Notes: generated by a model from the letters alone, not told the origin. Positions 27,771 to 36,834 are shown, numbered from the stretch's first letter. The stretch: DNA of 64,000 nucleotides from Actinophytocola algeriensis (GCF_014203735.1 NZ_JACHJQ010000009.1:186001-250000), one strand, 5' to 3'. Numbers and translations are program-made.

Positions 27771-29413
27771 GCACTTCCTCCTCTGTACAAATGCTCGAGC
27801 CTGCAAGCAGCTCTTCGGCACAGATGCTCGAGCCTGCAAGCAGCTCTTCGGGAGGCGCGGCCCTGCTGGTCGCACTGCTCCTGATCCCGCTCGTGGGCGC
27901 CATCGTGGTGGCGTTCCTGCGGGACAACGACCGCCTCGCCAAGCAGGTGGCGCTGGGCTTCTCGATCGTCGAGTTCGTGGTCATGGTGATCTCCTGGATC
28001 TCCTACGACCCGAGCGGCGCGCGGATGCAGCAGGCCTTCTCGGTCGACTGGATCCCGACGCTGGGCGTGCACCTGTCGTTCGGCATCGACGGCATCGCGC
28101 TGGTGATGATCGCGGCGCTGGCGCTGCTGGTGCCGGTCATCATCGGTGCCGGGTGGACCGACAAGCTGCCCGCCGACCGCAGCGCTGGCGCGTTCCTGTC
28201 GCTGATCCTGCTGCAGCAGGCGATCACGGTGGGCGCGTTCGCCGCGACCGACGTGTTCGTGTTCTACGTGCTGTTCGAGGTCATGCTGATCCCGATGTAC
28301 TTCCTCATCGGGCAGTACGGCGGCGCCCGGCGGCAGTACGCGGCGGTCAAGTTCTTCCTGTACTCGTTCCTCGGCGGCATGATCATGCTGGCCTCGGCGA
28401 TCGGCGCCTACGTACAGGCCGCCGACACGCTGGGCGAGGGCACGTTCGACTGGGCCACGCTGGTCCAGGTCGTCTCGAACGCGCCACTGGAGAACCAGAT
28501 CTGGATCTTCCTGGGCTTCTTCCTCGCGTTCGCGGTGAAGGCGCCGCTGGTGCCGCTGCACACCTGGCTACCGGACGCGGCCGCCGAAGCGCCGATCACG
28601 GTCTCGGTGATCCTGATCGGCGTCCTCGACAAGGTCGGCACGTTCGGCTTCCTGCGCTACCTGCTGCCGATGACCCCGGACGCCAGCAAGACCCTCGCGC
28701 CGCTGGTGCTGATCATGGGTGTCGCCGGCGTCATCTACGGTGCGCTGCTCGCCACCGGGCAGCGGGACATGAAACGGTTGCTCGCGTACGTGTCGATCGC
28801 GCACTTCGGCTTCATCGCGCTCGGCATCTTCGCGTTCTCGGCGCAGTCCGAGACCGGCGCGGTGTCCTACATGCTCAACCACTCGATCTCGACCGGCATG
28901 CTGATCCTGGTGGTCGGCATGGTGATCGCGCGCGGCGGCTCGTCGCTCATCGCGGACTACGGCGGCCTCGCCAAGATCACCCCGGCACTCGCGGGCGTGT
29001 TCCTGGTCGCCGGTCTCGCGTCGCTGTCGCTGCCCGGCACGAACTCGTTCATCTCCGAGTTCCTGGTGCTGGTCGGGTCGTACGGCAACGAGCCGGTGTA
29101 CACGATCATCGCGACGGTCGGCATGATCTTCGCCGCGCTGTACATCCTCTGGCTGTACCAGCGGATCTTCCACGGGCCGGTGCGCGGCAACGCCCTCGTC
29201 GACGTGACGGGCGGCCCTGGCACCGCGATCGCGCCGGAGGTCGGCGCCCGCAAGGCCATCCTCGACCTGAGCGGCCGGGAGAAACTCGTGCTCGCCCCGC
29301 TCCTGGTCCTGGTGCTCGGCATCGGGTTCTACCCGAAGCCCGTGCTCGACGTGATCACGCCGACGGTTGACGCCACGTTGTCGTCGGTCGGTATCTCGGA
29401 CGGAGGCAACTGA
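27767..29413 (+). CDS. nuoM: NADH-quinone oxidoreductase subunit M
   Basis: The 548-residue antiporter-like subunit has about 14 helices. The key motifs are FVFYVLFEVMLIPMYFLIG, with the channel glutamate, and HTWLPDAAAEAPITVSVIL. An unusual feature lies at the N terminus: residues 6-29 consist of an 11-residue unit (QMLEPASSSSA) repeated twice, which reflects a 28-bp identical direct repeat in the DNA with a 33-bp period (27791 and 27824). The conserved part of the protein starts right after the repeats at GGAALL. GTG 27767 overlaps the nuoL stop. Confidence 0.96.
   Translation: MSTSSSVQMLEPASSSSAQMLEPASSSSGGAALLVALLLIPLVGAIVVAFLRDNDRLAKQVALGFSIVEFVVMVISWISYDPSGARMQQAFSVDWIPTLGVHLSFGIDGIALVMIAALALLVPVIIGAGWTDKLPADRSAGAFLSLILLQQAITVGAFAATDVFVFYVLFEVMLIPMYFLIGQYGGARRQYAAVKFFLYSFLGGMIMLASAIGAYVQAADTLGEGTFDWATLVQVVSNAPLENQIWIFLGFFLAFAVKAPLVPLHTWLPDAAAEAPITVSVILIGVLDKVGTFGFLRYLLPMTPDASKTLAPLVLIMGVAGVIYGALLATGQRDMKRLLAYVSIAHFGFIALGIFAFSAQSETGAVSYMLNHSISTGMLILVVGMVIARGGSSLIADYGGLAKITPALAGVFLVAGLASLSLPGTNSFISEFLVLVGSYGNEPVYTIIATVGMIFAALYILWLYQRIFHGPVRGNALVDVTGGPGTAIAPEVGARKAILDLSGREKLVLAPLLVLVLGIGFYPKPVLDVITPTVDATLSSVGISDGGN
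27791..27851 (+). repeat. 28-bp perfect direct repeat in the nuoM 5' end
   Basis: Two identical 28-bp copies start at 27791 and 27824, giving a 33-bp period that keeps the nuoM frame. They encode a duplicated 11-residue segment before the first membrane helix. The first copy contains an in-frame internal ATG, as does the second, so downstream starts are possible. Confidence 0.85.
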
Positions 29414-29414
29414 G

Positions 29415-31022
29415 TTGTCCGCACTGCTGTTCCTGGCTCAGGACTCTCCGGCCAAGGAGACACTGCCCCAGATCAACTACCCGGCGATCCTGCCGGTGCT
29501 GATCATCTTGGGCGCGGCGTGCGTCGGGGTGCTGGTCGAGGCGTTCCTGCCGAAGCACCAGCGGTGGTCGGCGCAGGTGTTCCTGACGCTGCTGGCACTG
29601 GTCGCCGCCGGGGTGGCGCTGGCGTTCTACATGACCGACGCGCCTGCCGACGGTGCGACGACGCTGGCAGGCAGCGTGGCCGTCGACGGTCCGGCGCTGT
29701 TCCTGTGGGGCACGCTGCTGGCGCTGTCGCTGGGTGCGGTGCTGATGATCGCGGACCGCTCGGTGGAGCCCGGTGGTGCGTTCGTGGCCACCGCGGCGAT
29801 CCGCCCGGGCACCATCCAGGACCGTGAGCAGCGCCTCGGCGCCCACCCGGCCCGCCGCGACGCCGCCCGCTTCGGCATGCAGACCGAGGTCTTCCCGCTG
29901 ACCCTGTTCGCCCTGGGCGGCATGATGGTCTTCTGCGCGGCGAACGACCTGTTGACCATGTTCATCGCGCTCGAGGTGCTGAGCCTGCCGCTGTACCTGA
30001 TGTGCGGTCTCGCCCGCAGGCGCAGGCTCCTGTCGCAGGAAGCGGCGGTCAAGTACTTCCTGCTCGGCGCCTTCGCGTCGGCGTTCTTCCTGTACGGCCT
30101 CGCGCTGCTGTACGGCTACGCGGGTTCCGTGCGGCTGGAGGCCATCGCGAACGCGGCCGCCGGCTCGGACCGCTCCGACACCCTCCTGTTCGCCGGCATG
30201 GCGCTGCTCATCGTCGGCCTGCTGTTCAAGGGTTCCGTCGGCCCGTTCCACGCGTGGACGCCGGACGTGTACCAGGGCGCCCCGACACCGATCACCGCGT
30301 TCATGGCGGCGTGCACGAAGGTCGCCGCGTTCGGCGGCATCCTGCGCGTCCTCTCGGTCGGCCTGGAGTCGACGCAGTGGGAGTGGCGCGGCGTCATGTG
30401 GGGCGTCGCGATCGTCTCGATGATCATCGGCGCGGTACTCGGCCTGACGCAGACCGACATCAAGCGGATGATCGCGTACTCGTCGATCGCCCACGCGGGG
30501 TTCCTGTTGATCGGCGCGATCGTCCTGTCGCCGGCCGGCGTCTCGTCGACGCTGTTCTACCTGCTGGCGTACGGCTTCACGACGATCGCCGCGTTCGGCG
30601 TGATCTCACTGGTCCGCGACGCGGACGGCGAGGCCACGCACCTGTCGCAGTGGGCAGGCCTGGCGAAACGCTCGCCACTGGTGGCCGCGGTGTTCACGTT
30701 CTTGTTGCTCGCGCTGGCGGGCATCCCGCTGACGTCCGGCTTCATCGGCAAGTTCGTGGTGTTCTCGGCGGCGCTGTCGTCCGGGATGGCGCCGCTGGTG
30801 GTGATCGCACTGGTCGCGTCGGCGATCGCGGCGTTCTTCTACCTGCGGGTGATCGTGCTGATGTACTTCAGCGAGCCCGCCCCCGACGGTCCGTCGGTGA
30901 CCGTGCCCGGCGCGTTCACCACCGCCGCCATCACGCTGGGCGTGGTGATCACGTTGCTGCTCGGCATCGTTCCCGCGTTCGCGCTGGACTGGGCCGGGAC
31001 CGGGACGTTCGCCGTGCGGTGA
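29415..31022 (+). CDS. nuoN: NADH-quinone oxidoreductase subunit N
   Basis: The 535-residue antiporter-like subunit has about 14 helices. MFIALEVLSLPLYLMCGLARR carries the channel glutamate, and GPFHAWTPDVYQGAPTPITAFMA is the conserved lysine-helix loop. I chose TTG 29415, 1 bp after the nuoM stop, because GGAGG lies 8 bp before it and the earlier in-frame residues belong to nuoM DNA. It is the last gene of the operon and is followed by a strong intrinsic terminator. Confidence 0.95.
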   Translation: MSALLFLAQDSPAKETLPQINYPAILPVLIILGAACVGVLVEAFLPKHQRWSAQVFLTLLALVAAGVALAFYMTDAPADGATTLAGSVAVDGPALFLWGTLLALSLGAVLMIADRSVEPGGAFVATAAIRPGTIQDREQRLGAHPARRDAARFGMQTEVFPLTLFALGGMMVFCAANDLLTMFIALEVLSLPLYLMCGLARRRRLLSQEAAVKYFLLGAFASAFFLYGLALLYGYAGSVRLEAIANAAAGSDRSDTLLFAGMALLIVGLLFKGSVGPFHAWTPDVYQGAPTPITAFMAACTKVAAFGGILRVLSVGLESTQWEWRGVMWGVAIVSMIIGAVLGLTQTDIKRMIAYSSIAHAGFLLIGAIVLSPAGVSSTLFYLLAYGFTTIAAFGVISLVRDADGEATHLSQWAGLAKRSPLVAAVFTFLLLALAGIPLTSGFIGKFVVFSAALSSGMAPLVVIALVASAIAAFFYLRVIVLMYFSEPAPDGPSVTVPGAFTTAAITLGVVITLLLGIVPAFALDWAGTGTFAVR

Positions 31023-31038
31023 ATGTCGGTTGTGCTTG

Positions 31039-31075
31039 ACGGCGCCCACCTGTTGAGGTGGGCGCCGTTTCTATT
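31039..31075 (+). terminator. Intrinsic terminator of the nuo operon
   Basis: A perfect 13-bp GC-rich stem (31039-31051 with 31056-31068) with a GTTG loop is followed by TTTCTATT. It lies 16 bp after the nuoN stop. Confidence 0.92.
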
Positions 31076-31089
31076 GTGCGGAGGTTGGG

Positions 31090-31452
31090 ATGAGGGTTCA
31101 GCACATCACTGTGGACTGTGCGTCGCCGTACGAGCTGGCGAGCTTCTGGAGCGTGGTGACCGGGTGGCCGATCAGTGCGGAGGACTCGCCTGGCGATGAC
31201 GAGGTGCTGCTGGAGCCGCCGGACCCTGCGATGGCCGAGCTGCTCTTCATCCGCGTACCGGAGCCGAAGGCGGTGAAGAACCGGGTGCACCTGGACCTGG
31301 TGCCGACCGAGCGGACCCGGGACGAGGAGGTGGACCGGCTGACCGCGGCGGGCGCTTCCGTGGTCGCCGACCAGCGCACGCCGGAGGGACGTGGGTGGGT
31401 GGTGCTGGCGGACCCGGAGGGCAACGAGTTCTGCGTGGAGAAGGAGCGCTGA
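31090..31452 (+). CDS. VOC (glyoxalase/bleomycin-resistance) superfamily protein
   Basis: The 120-residue protein has two betaalphabetabetabeta modules: VQHITVDCASPYELASFWSVVTGW is the first, and NRVHLDLVPTE...GWVVLADPEGNEFCVE the second. Potential metal ligands are His4, His62 (in VHLDL) and the final Glu in NEFCVE. Such short VOC proteins in actinobacteria (glyoxalase-like, Glyoxalase_6) have no known substrate. ATG 31090 follows GGAGG closely, right after the nuo terminator. Confidence 0.87.
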   Translation: MRVQHITVDCASPYELASFWSVVTGWPISAEDSPGDDEVLLEPPDPAMAELLFIRVPEPKAVKNRVHLDLVPTERTRDEEVDRLTAAGASVVADQRTPEGRGWVVLADPEGNEFCVEKER

Positions 31453-31454
31453 GG

Positions 31455-31546
31455 TTGTCCACAGGGTGGCCGCGACGGTCCCGGTTTGGTCGGTGTCCGC
31501 CGTTACGCTGGATTCCGGGGGGCCGGAGGCGCCCGCCTGTGGACAA
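31455..31546. promoter_or_regulatory. Pair of consensus DnaA-box 9-mers facing each other
   Basis: TTGTCCACA at 31455-31463 and its complement TGTGGACAA at 31538-31546 match the actinobacterial DnaA-box consensus. They lie in the gene-free stretch 31453-31830 between the VOC gene and the prenyl synthase, where I see no other signal. Binding by DnaA is inferred from sequence only. Confidence 0.45.
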
Positions 31547-31830
31547 CTCGCGGCTCGTTGTCGGTGGTCGCCGCCAGGCTGGCTCTCGGGGGGCGACGGC
31601 CGCGGTTGATCTTGCCGGCCGGATTCCTCGCATGGGGTGTCGTCCTGCCGGACGGGGCTCCTCGCCGCAGGGGCAGGTCTCCGGGATGGCAGGCAGACGG
31701 CTCGTGGTGTGGGCTTGGCGTCCCAGTGCTCCACGTGCGTCGGGTGTGTCACACGTACTTCGTGGCGTGCGGGAAAAGGCTGGACATTAGGCTGTAGCCA
31801 GGGATTTCGAGGTTGGGGAGCGATGCCGAC

Positions 31831-32844
31831 GTGACTGCAGACCAGACCGTGCCGCGGCTACCGGCGTCGCTTGGGCTCGATCAGGCCGATCCGGTGCTCG
31901 TCGACACCATCACCGAGGGCCTCGCGAGGGTCGAGGGCGTGCTCCTGGACGTCGTCCAGAGCGATGTCGACTTCGTGGAGCAGGCGGCGTTGCACCTGGT
32001 CAAGGCCGGTGGCAAACGCTTTCGCCCCCTGTTCACCTTGCTCAGTGCGCAGTTCGCCGACGGGAACACCGACGAGGTGATCACGGCGGCCGCCGCCGTC
32101 GAGCTGGTGCATCTCGCCACGCTGTACCACGACGACGTGATGGACGAGGCCACCATGCGGCGCGGCGCCAAGAGCGTCAACGCGCGCTGGGACAACACCA
32201 TCGCGATCCTCACCGGTGACTTCCTCTTCGCGCACGCGTCCGGGCTCGTCGCCGAGCTCGGCAGCGATGCCGCGCGGATCATCGCCCAGACCATGGGAAA
32301 GCTCGTCACCGGGCAGATGCGGGAGACCGTCGGGCCCGGCGAGGACGACGACGCCGTGCAGCACTACCTCGGCGTGATCGGGCAGAAGACCGGGTCGCTG
32401 ATCGCCACGTCCGGCCGGTACGGCGGGATGTTCTCCAACGCGGCACCCGAGCACACCGAAACACTGCACCGGTTCGGCGACCTGATCGGCACCGCCTTCC
32501 AGATCTCCGACGACATCATCGACATCGCCTCGCCCGCGGACGAGTCCGGCAAGACCCCGGGCACCGACCTGCGTGAAGGCGTCAAGACCCTGCCGGTGCT
32601 GTACGCGCTCGCGCAGGACCCCGACCCACGCCTCGCCGAGCTGCTCGCCGGTCCGATCACCGACGACGACCTCGTGGACGAGGCGCTGACCCTGCTCCGG
32701 AAGTCCTCGGGTCTCGAGCAGGCGGTGCGTACACTGAGTGACTACGCGGATCGAGCCCGCGTCGAGCTCGCCACGCTTCCGTCCTGCTCAGCGCGCGATG
32801 CGCTGGACATGCTGGCACGTTACGTGGTTGCCCGTACACGGTAA
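31831..32844 (+). CDS. Polyprenyl diphosphate synthase (trans type)
   Basis: The 337-residue enzyme joins isopentenyl units head-to-tail. Both aspartate-rich motifs are there: LYHDDVMDEA (first DDxxD) and FQISDDIIDIA (second). GGKRFRPLF and GQM also fit the family. The chain length is not readable. The location just downstream of nuo suggests a menaquinone side chain (hepta- to nonaprenyl), which is an inference. GTG 31831 is preferred over an in-frame TTG at 31813 because GGGGAG is better placed for it. Confidence 0.9.
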   Translation: MTADQTVPRLPASLGLDQADPVLVDTITEGLARVEGVLLDVVQSDVDFVEQAALHLVKAGGKRFRPLFTLLSAQFADGNTDEVITAAAAVELVHLATLYHDDVMDEATMRRGAKSVNARWDNTIAILTGDFLFAHASGLVAELGSDAARIIAQTMGKLVTGQMRETVGPGEDDDAVQHYLGVIGQKTGSLIATSGRYGGMFSNAAPEHTETLHRFGDLIGTAFQISDDIIDIASPADESGKTPGTDLREGVKTLPVLYALAQDPDPRLAELLAGPITDDDLVDEALTLLRKSSGLEQAVRTLSDYADRARVELATLPSCSARDALDMLARYVVARTR

Positions 32845-32976
32845 GCGATCGACCAGCCGAACTCAGCGTGTCGGGCCTGCCAAATCGACCGGGTGGTTCT
32901 TGTGGCTGGTCCAGCCGCAGTAGCCTGATTACCGCCCTGCTATGCGTTCGCGCGGTGCGCGGAGGGAGTTCGATCG

Positions 32977-34701
32977 ATGCCGATCTTTGGCCAGGTCTGG
33001 TTGTGGAGTTCACTGGCCTTCCTGCTCGGCGCAGTGCTCTGCTGGTTGCTGGTGGCCCGCCCGGCCCGCAGCCGCGTCGGTGAGCTGGAGGCCCAGCTCG
33101 CCACGCGAGCGCGCCGTCAGTCGGCCCCCGAGCGCCCGGAGCAGGCCCGGCGGAGGGACGACGAGGCCGAGTTCTCCCGGTCCTTGGTGCCCGGACTCGG
33201 TGACCGCGCCGTCGGTGAGGACTCCGAGTACCTCACGCGTTCCTACGCGCTGCGCGACACCCCGCCGCTGCCGCCGGAGCGGGACCGGCTCGCCGCCTAC
33301 GCCGAGCCGGAGCCGTACGAACACGGCGGCCCCGGCCGGGACTTCGCGCCGCCGCACGAGCAGGAGACCTCGTACTCGCCCGCCGGCGGCGGGCTGAACG
33401 GTCCGCCCGTGCAGAGCACGGAACTGATCCAGGGTGGGCCGAGCGCCGCCGCGACGCAGTACCTCGACGTGTCGGCCGGTTCGCTGACCGCGCCGCCCGA
33501 GGTGCCGCAGATGTCGCCGCCGCCGTCCGACCGCGGCTGGTTCGACGACGAGCTGCACGGTGACGCCGCCAACCAGGGGCCGGAGGAGCAGCCCGCGCTG
33601 CCCCGCAACCGCCACCAGCTCGACGAGTCGCTCGAGCTGCAGGACGCCCGGCTCGTCGACGACGACATCGACGACATCGACGACATCGACGACATCGATA
33701 CCATCGACGGGGACATCGACAGCCGCATCGACAGGCGCCCCGAGGATGACGTCGACGGCGACATCCACGACCTCGACAGCGGCGCGGACGGCATCGCCAG
33801 CGCGCTCGACGCCGACGAGCAGGAGGAGCGGCCGCGCTCGGCGATCGAGGACGACGACGGCGGCACCGTCTTCACCCAGCGCACGCACCCGATCCCCGGC
33901 GAGCTGATCCGGCAGATCGACGAGGCGGGCAAGGCCGAACGCGAGCAGGCGCAGAGCGTCGAGCTCGCCGACGGTTTCGTCGACGACCTGGCCGACGAGC
34001 CGGGCGACGAGGTCGCCAAGCACGAGCGGACCGTCGAGGCCGAGCCCGTGGAGCCGGTCGTCCCGGCTGTGGCGCAGGAAGCGGATTCCGGCGCGTCGCA
34101 CGCCATGATCGAGCCGGAGCCCGAGGTGGTCTCGCCCCCGGAGCTCCCGCAGGAGCAGACGGAGGTGGTCGCGGCCGTCACCGAGAAGCCCGCGAACGAT
34201 CTCCCGCGACGGGTGCCGAAGCAGAACAGGATGACGCCGGGGGTGGCGGTGCGCGTCGAACCCACGCCCAACGCGCTGCCCAAGCGCGTGCCGGGGAAGC
34301 CGAGGCACCAGATTCCGTTCGGCGTGCAGCCATCGCAGACCTCCGAGCCCGCGCCCGCCGCGCCTGCCGCCGCCGTCGCCGCGGTCGCCGAGGAGGTGCC
34401 GGACACGCCGAGGTCGCTGTTCGAACCGATCGTCCCGGCCGCCGACGAAGGCACGTCGACCCCGCCGCCCCCGCACCGCCTGCGGCAGGGGAGTGGCGGT
34501 GGCCGCGGCCCGTTCGGTCCCGGCTCGGCGATGCCGCTCCCCGGCGGGGCTTCCCCGTCGCCGGAGTTCACGATCAAGGCGAGCGTCGCCGCGCTGCGGT
34601 ACTGCACCCCGGAGTCTCCGCAGTTCGGCCGCACTGTCGCCGAAGTCTGGTTCCGCACCGCCGCCGACGCCGAACGGGTGGGTTTCCGACCCGTCGGATG
34701 A
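32977..34701 (+). CDS. Membrane-anchored sunset-domain protein, long form
   Basis: The protein has 574 residues. A single N-terminal hydrophobic helix (residues 6-28, VWLWSSLAFLLGAVLCWLLVA) anchors it. A very acidic, proline-rich and disordered middle (about 50-500) follows, including a DDI-rich repeat. The C-terminal 65 residues form a small conserved domain: RGPFGPGSAMPLPGG...EFTIKAS...PESPQFGRTVAEVWFRTAADAERVGF. The same domain ends the next protein, and it matches what NCBI calls the sunset domain of ArfC-like channel accessory proteins. The function is unknown. Confidence 0.75.
   Translation: MPIFGQVWLWSSLAFLLGAVLCWLLVARPARSRVGELEAQLATRARRQSAPERPEQARRRDDEAEFSRSLVPGLGDRAVGEDSEYLTRSYALRDTPPLPPERDRLAAYAEPEPYEHGGPGRDFAPPHEQETSYSPAGGGLNGPPVQSTELIQGGPSAAATQYLDVSAGSLTAPPEVPQMSPPPSDRGWFDDELHGDAANQGPEEQPALPRNRHQLDESLELQDARLVDDDIDDIDDIDDIDTIDGDIDSRIDRRPEDDVDGDIHDLDSGADGIASALDADEQEERPRSAIEDDDGGTVFTQRTHPIPGELIRQIDEAGKAEREQAQSVELADGFVDDLADEPGDEVAKHERTVEAEPVEPVVPAVAQEADSGASHAMIEPEPEVVSPPELPQEQTEVVAAVTEKPANDLPRRVPKQNRMTPGVAVRVEPTPNALPKRVPGKPRHQIPFGVQPSQTSEPAPAAPAAAVAAVAEEVPDTPRSLFEPIVPAADEGTSTPPPPHRLRQGSGGGRGPFGPGSAMPLPGGASPSPEFTIKASVAALRYCTPESPQFGRTVAEVWFRTAADAERVGFRPVG
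33661..33705 (+). repeat. 9-bp tandem repeat coding for Asp-Asp-Ile
   Basis: Four perfect GACGACATC units (33661-33696) and one degenerate unit (GATACCATC) code for a (DDI)n tract in the acidic region of the long sunset-domain protein. The period is a multiple of three, so changes in copy number would keep the frame. Confidence 0.85.
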
Positions 34702-34808
34702 GTTTTGACAGCGACTTGACAGCCGGTCATCGACCGGATTGGCGGTTGCCCTATTGTTCTCGCCTAATCGGTGATCGTTACCGCGTCATCCGCGAGGAGG
34801 CAGACGCC

Positions 34809-35735
34809 GTGAAGTGGTTGCAACAGCTCATCGGGAAGCTGAAGTCGATCGGCGGCCGCAAGCAGGCCAAGGACACCACGGCGACGACGGCAGCAGCCGA
34901 GTCTGCCAAGCAGGCCGAGGCCGCCAAGGAGGCAGCCGAAAACGCCGCGGCGGACGCGAAAGCCGCGGCCGCCAACGCGGAACAGTTCGAAGCCGCGACC
35001 GAGAAGGCCACGGCGGAAGCGATGGACACCGCCGATTCGGCGAAGGTGGACGCGGAAGCCGCGAAGGCCGACGCCGAGACCGCGGCGAAAGCCGCGAAGA
35101 GCGACGCCGAAACCGCCACCGCGGCAGCGGACACCGCGAAGACCGCCGCCGATTCCGCCGCCGGCGAGGCGGCCGAATCCGCGAAGTCGGATGCCAAGTC
35201 CGCCAAGGCGAGCGACGAAGCGGCGACGAAAGCGGCCGCCGAGTCCGCCACGGCGAGCGACAAAGCCGCTGCGAAGGCGGCCGCGGCTTCCGCCGGTTCT
35301 GATTCCGCGAAGGCCGATGCCGAAGTGGCGAAGACGAGCAGCAAAGCCGCCAAGCCCGCGAAATCAGCGAAGAGTGCCGCCGATTCCACTGCCGCCGCCG
35401 GCGAAACCGTCGCCAAGCCCGTGAAAGCGGAAGCCAAGGCGAAGCCGGAGCCTGCCAACCCGGCCATCAGCACCCTCGACGAGGGTGCACTGACCGCCGA
35501 GCTGAAAGCCGCGGGTCCCTACGGTCCTGGCTCCGCGAAGCCCGCCGCCGACGGCTCCGCCCCCGCCGCCGAGTTCACGGTGAAGGCCAAGGAGTCCTCG
35601 AGGCTGTTCCACACCGAGAAGTCCCCGTACTTCTCCCGCACCAAGGCCGATGTCTGGTTCAAGACCGAGGCCGACGCGGAGGGCGCCGGTTTCCAGGCCT
35701 GGGACCACAAGAAGCGCGCGGCAGCGAAGAAGTAA
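34809..35735 (+). CDS. Sunset-domain protein with Ala/Lys/Glu-rich coiled coil
   Basis: The protein has 308 residues. A short amphipathic start (VKWLQQLIGKLKSI) is followed by about 200 residues of near-repetitive A-K-A-D-A-E sequence, predicted as long helix or coiled coil. The C-terminal domain GPYGPGSAKPA...EFTVKAK...EKSPYFSRTKADVWFKTEADAEGAGF is homologous to the end of the preceding protein. No transmembrane helix is visible. I chose GTG 34809 because GAGGAGG lies just upstream, and the 37 earlier in-frame residues look like promoter DNA. The neighbour pair suggests a shared partner for the domain. Confidence 0.75.
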   Translation: MKWLQQLIGKLKSIGGRKQAKDTTATTAAAESAKQAEAAKEAAENAAADAKAAAANAEQFEAATEKATAEAMDTADSAKVDAEAAKADAETAAKAAKSDAETATAAADTAKTAADSAAGEAAESAKSDAKSAKASDEAATKAAAESATASDKAAAKAAAASAGSDSAKADAEVAKTSSKAAKPAKSAKSAADSTAAAGETVAKPVKAEAKAKPEPANPAISTLDEGALTAELKAAGPYGPGSAKPAADGSAPAAEFTVKAKESSRLFHTEKSPYFSRTKADVWFKTEADAEGAGFQAWDHKKRAAAKK

Positions 35736-35739
35736 AGCG

Positions 35740-35766
35740 AAAGGCCCCGGAGGATCCGGGGCCTTT
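35740..35766. terminator. Bidirectional terminator between convergent genes
   Basis: AAAGGCCCCGG (35740-35750) pairs with CCGGGGCCTTT (35756-35766) around an AGGAT loop. The A and T runs at either foot allow termination in both directions. It separates the sunset gene from korB. Confidence 0.9.
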
Positions 35767-35769
35767 CCA

Positions 35770-36834
35770 CTATCCGACCGTCCAGGTGTCGTTGCCGTTC
35801 AGCAACGCCTGCAGGTTCGGCGGTTTCGTCTCGGCGGCCGCGGCGACCTGCTGGCGGGCCTGGTCGTCGTACGTCGGCCGCTGCACGTTCCGGTACACGC
35901 CCGTCACCGTGTGAGCCAGGTCCTGCGTCGACAGCCGCGACAGCGCGAACGCGTACGACGGGTCGTTGATCGTCGGGTCGTGCACGACGACCCGGTCCTC
36001 GCCGACCTCACTGACCTTCGCGACCTCGAACCCGCCGAAGTCGGTCCGCACCACGCCGAACTCGCTCTCGGGCCCGAACCGGATCGGCTTGCCCTCCTCG
36101 AGGGGGATCAGGCGCTGTTCCTTCTCGCCCGGTTCCTTGAGCACGTCGAAGGCGCCGTCGTTGAAGATGGGGCAGTTCTGGTAGATCTCCACCAGCGCGG
36201 ACCCGCGGTGCTGGGCGGCGGCGGTGAGGATCGACGTCAGCTGCGCGCGGTCGTTGTCCAACGTCCGCGCGACAAACGTGGCCTCCGCGCCGATCGCCAG
36301 CGACAGCGGGTTGAACGGGTGGTCCAGCGACCCCATCGGCGTCGACTTGGTCAGCTTCCCCGTCTCGGACGTCGGCGAGTACTGGCCCTTGGTGAGCCCG
36401 TAGATCCGGTTGTTGAACAGCAGGATCTTGAGGTTCACGTTGCGGCGCAGCGCGTGGATCAGGTGGTTGCCGCCGATGGACAACGCGTCGCCGTCACCGG
36501 TCACCACCCACACCGACAGATCCGGCCGCGACACCGCGAGACCCGTCGCGATGGCCGGCGCACGCCCGTGGATGGAGTGCATGCCGTAGGTGTTCATGTA
36601 GTACGGGAACCGCGACGAGCACCCGATACCGGAGATGAACACGATGTTCTCGCGCTTGAGCCCCAGCGACGGCAGGAACGACTGCATGGCGTTGAGCACC
36701 ACGTAGTCCCCGCAGCCCGGGCACCAGCGCACTTCCTGGTCGGACTTGAAGTCCTTCGCCTTCTGCGGCGCGTCGTCGGTGGGGACCAGGTCGAGCCCCC
36801 CGAGCGACGGAAGCCCCAGATCGACCGCAGTCAT
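35770..36834 (-). CDS. korB: 2-oxoacid:ferredoxin oxidoreductase, beta subunit
   Basis: The 354-residue subunit binds thiamine diphosphate and a [4Fe-4S] cluster. RWCPGCGDY (about 36-44) supplies the C-x-x-C ligands. GDGDALSIGGNHLIHALRRN(V/I)N is the TPP-binding motif, and NNRIYGLTKGQYSPTSE the family's conserved follow-up. In actinobacteria this enzyme oxidises 2-oxoglutarate to succinyl-CoA with reduced ferredoxin as product. The name follows that usage, although substrate specificity is not provable here. Its ATG overlaps the korA stop by 4 bp. Confidence 0.93.
   Translation of the reverse strand: MTAVDLGLPSLGGLDLVPTDDAPQKAKDFKSDQEVRWCPGCGDYVVLNAMQSFLPSLGLKRENIVFISGIGCSSRFPYYMNTYGMHSIHGRAPAIATGLAVSRPDLSVWVVTGDGDALSIGGNHLIHALRRNVNLKILLFNNRIYGLTKGQYSPTSETGKLTKSTPMGSLDHPFNPLSLAIGAEATFVARTLDNDRAQLTSILTAAAQHRGSALVEIYQNCPIFNDGAFDVLKEPGEKEQRLIPLEEGKPIRFGPESEFGVVRTDFGGFEVAKVSEVGEDRVVVHDPTINDPSYAFALSRLSTQDLAHTVTGVYRNVQRPTYDDQARQQVAAAAETKPPNLQALLNGNDTWTVG

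Noticed and set aside
31486-31812. Several short overlapping plus-strand frames before the prenyl synthase
   Set aside because: No ribosome sites, no motifs and mutual overlap. Treated as a gene-free regulatory gap.
33661-33705. Repeats as a CRISPR-like array
   Set aside because: The units are 9 bp, contiguous and in frame in a coding region. No spacer-repeat structure or cas gene exists in the window.
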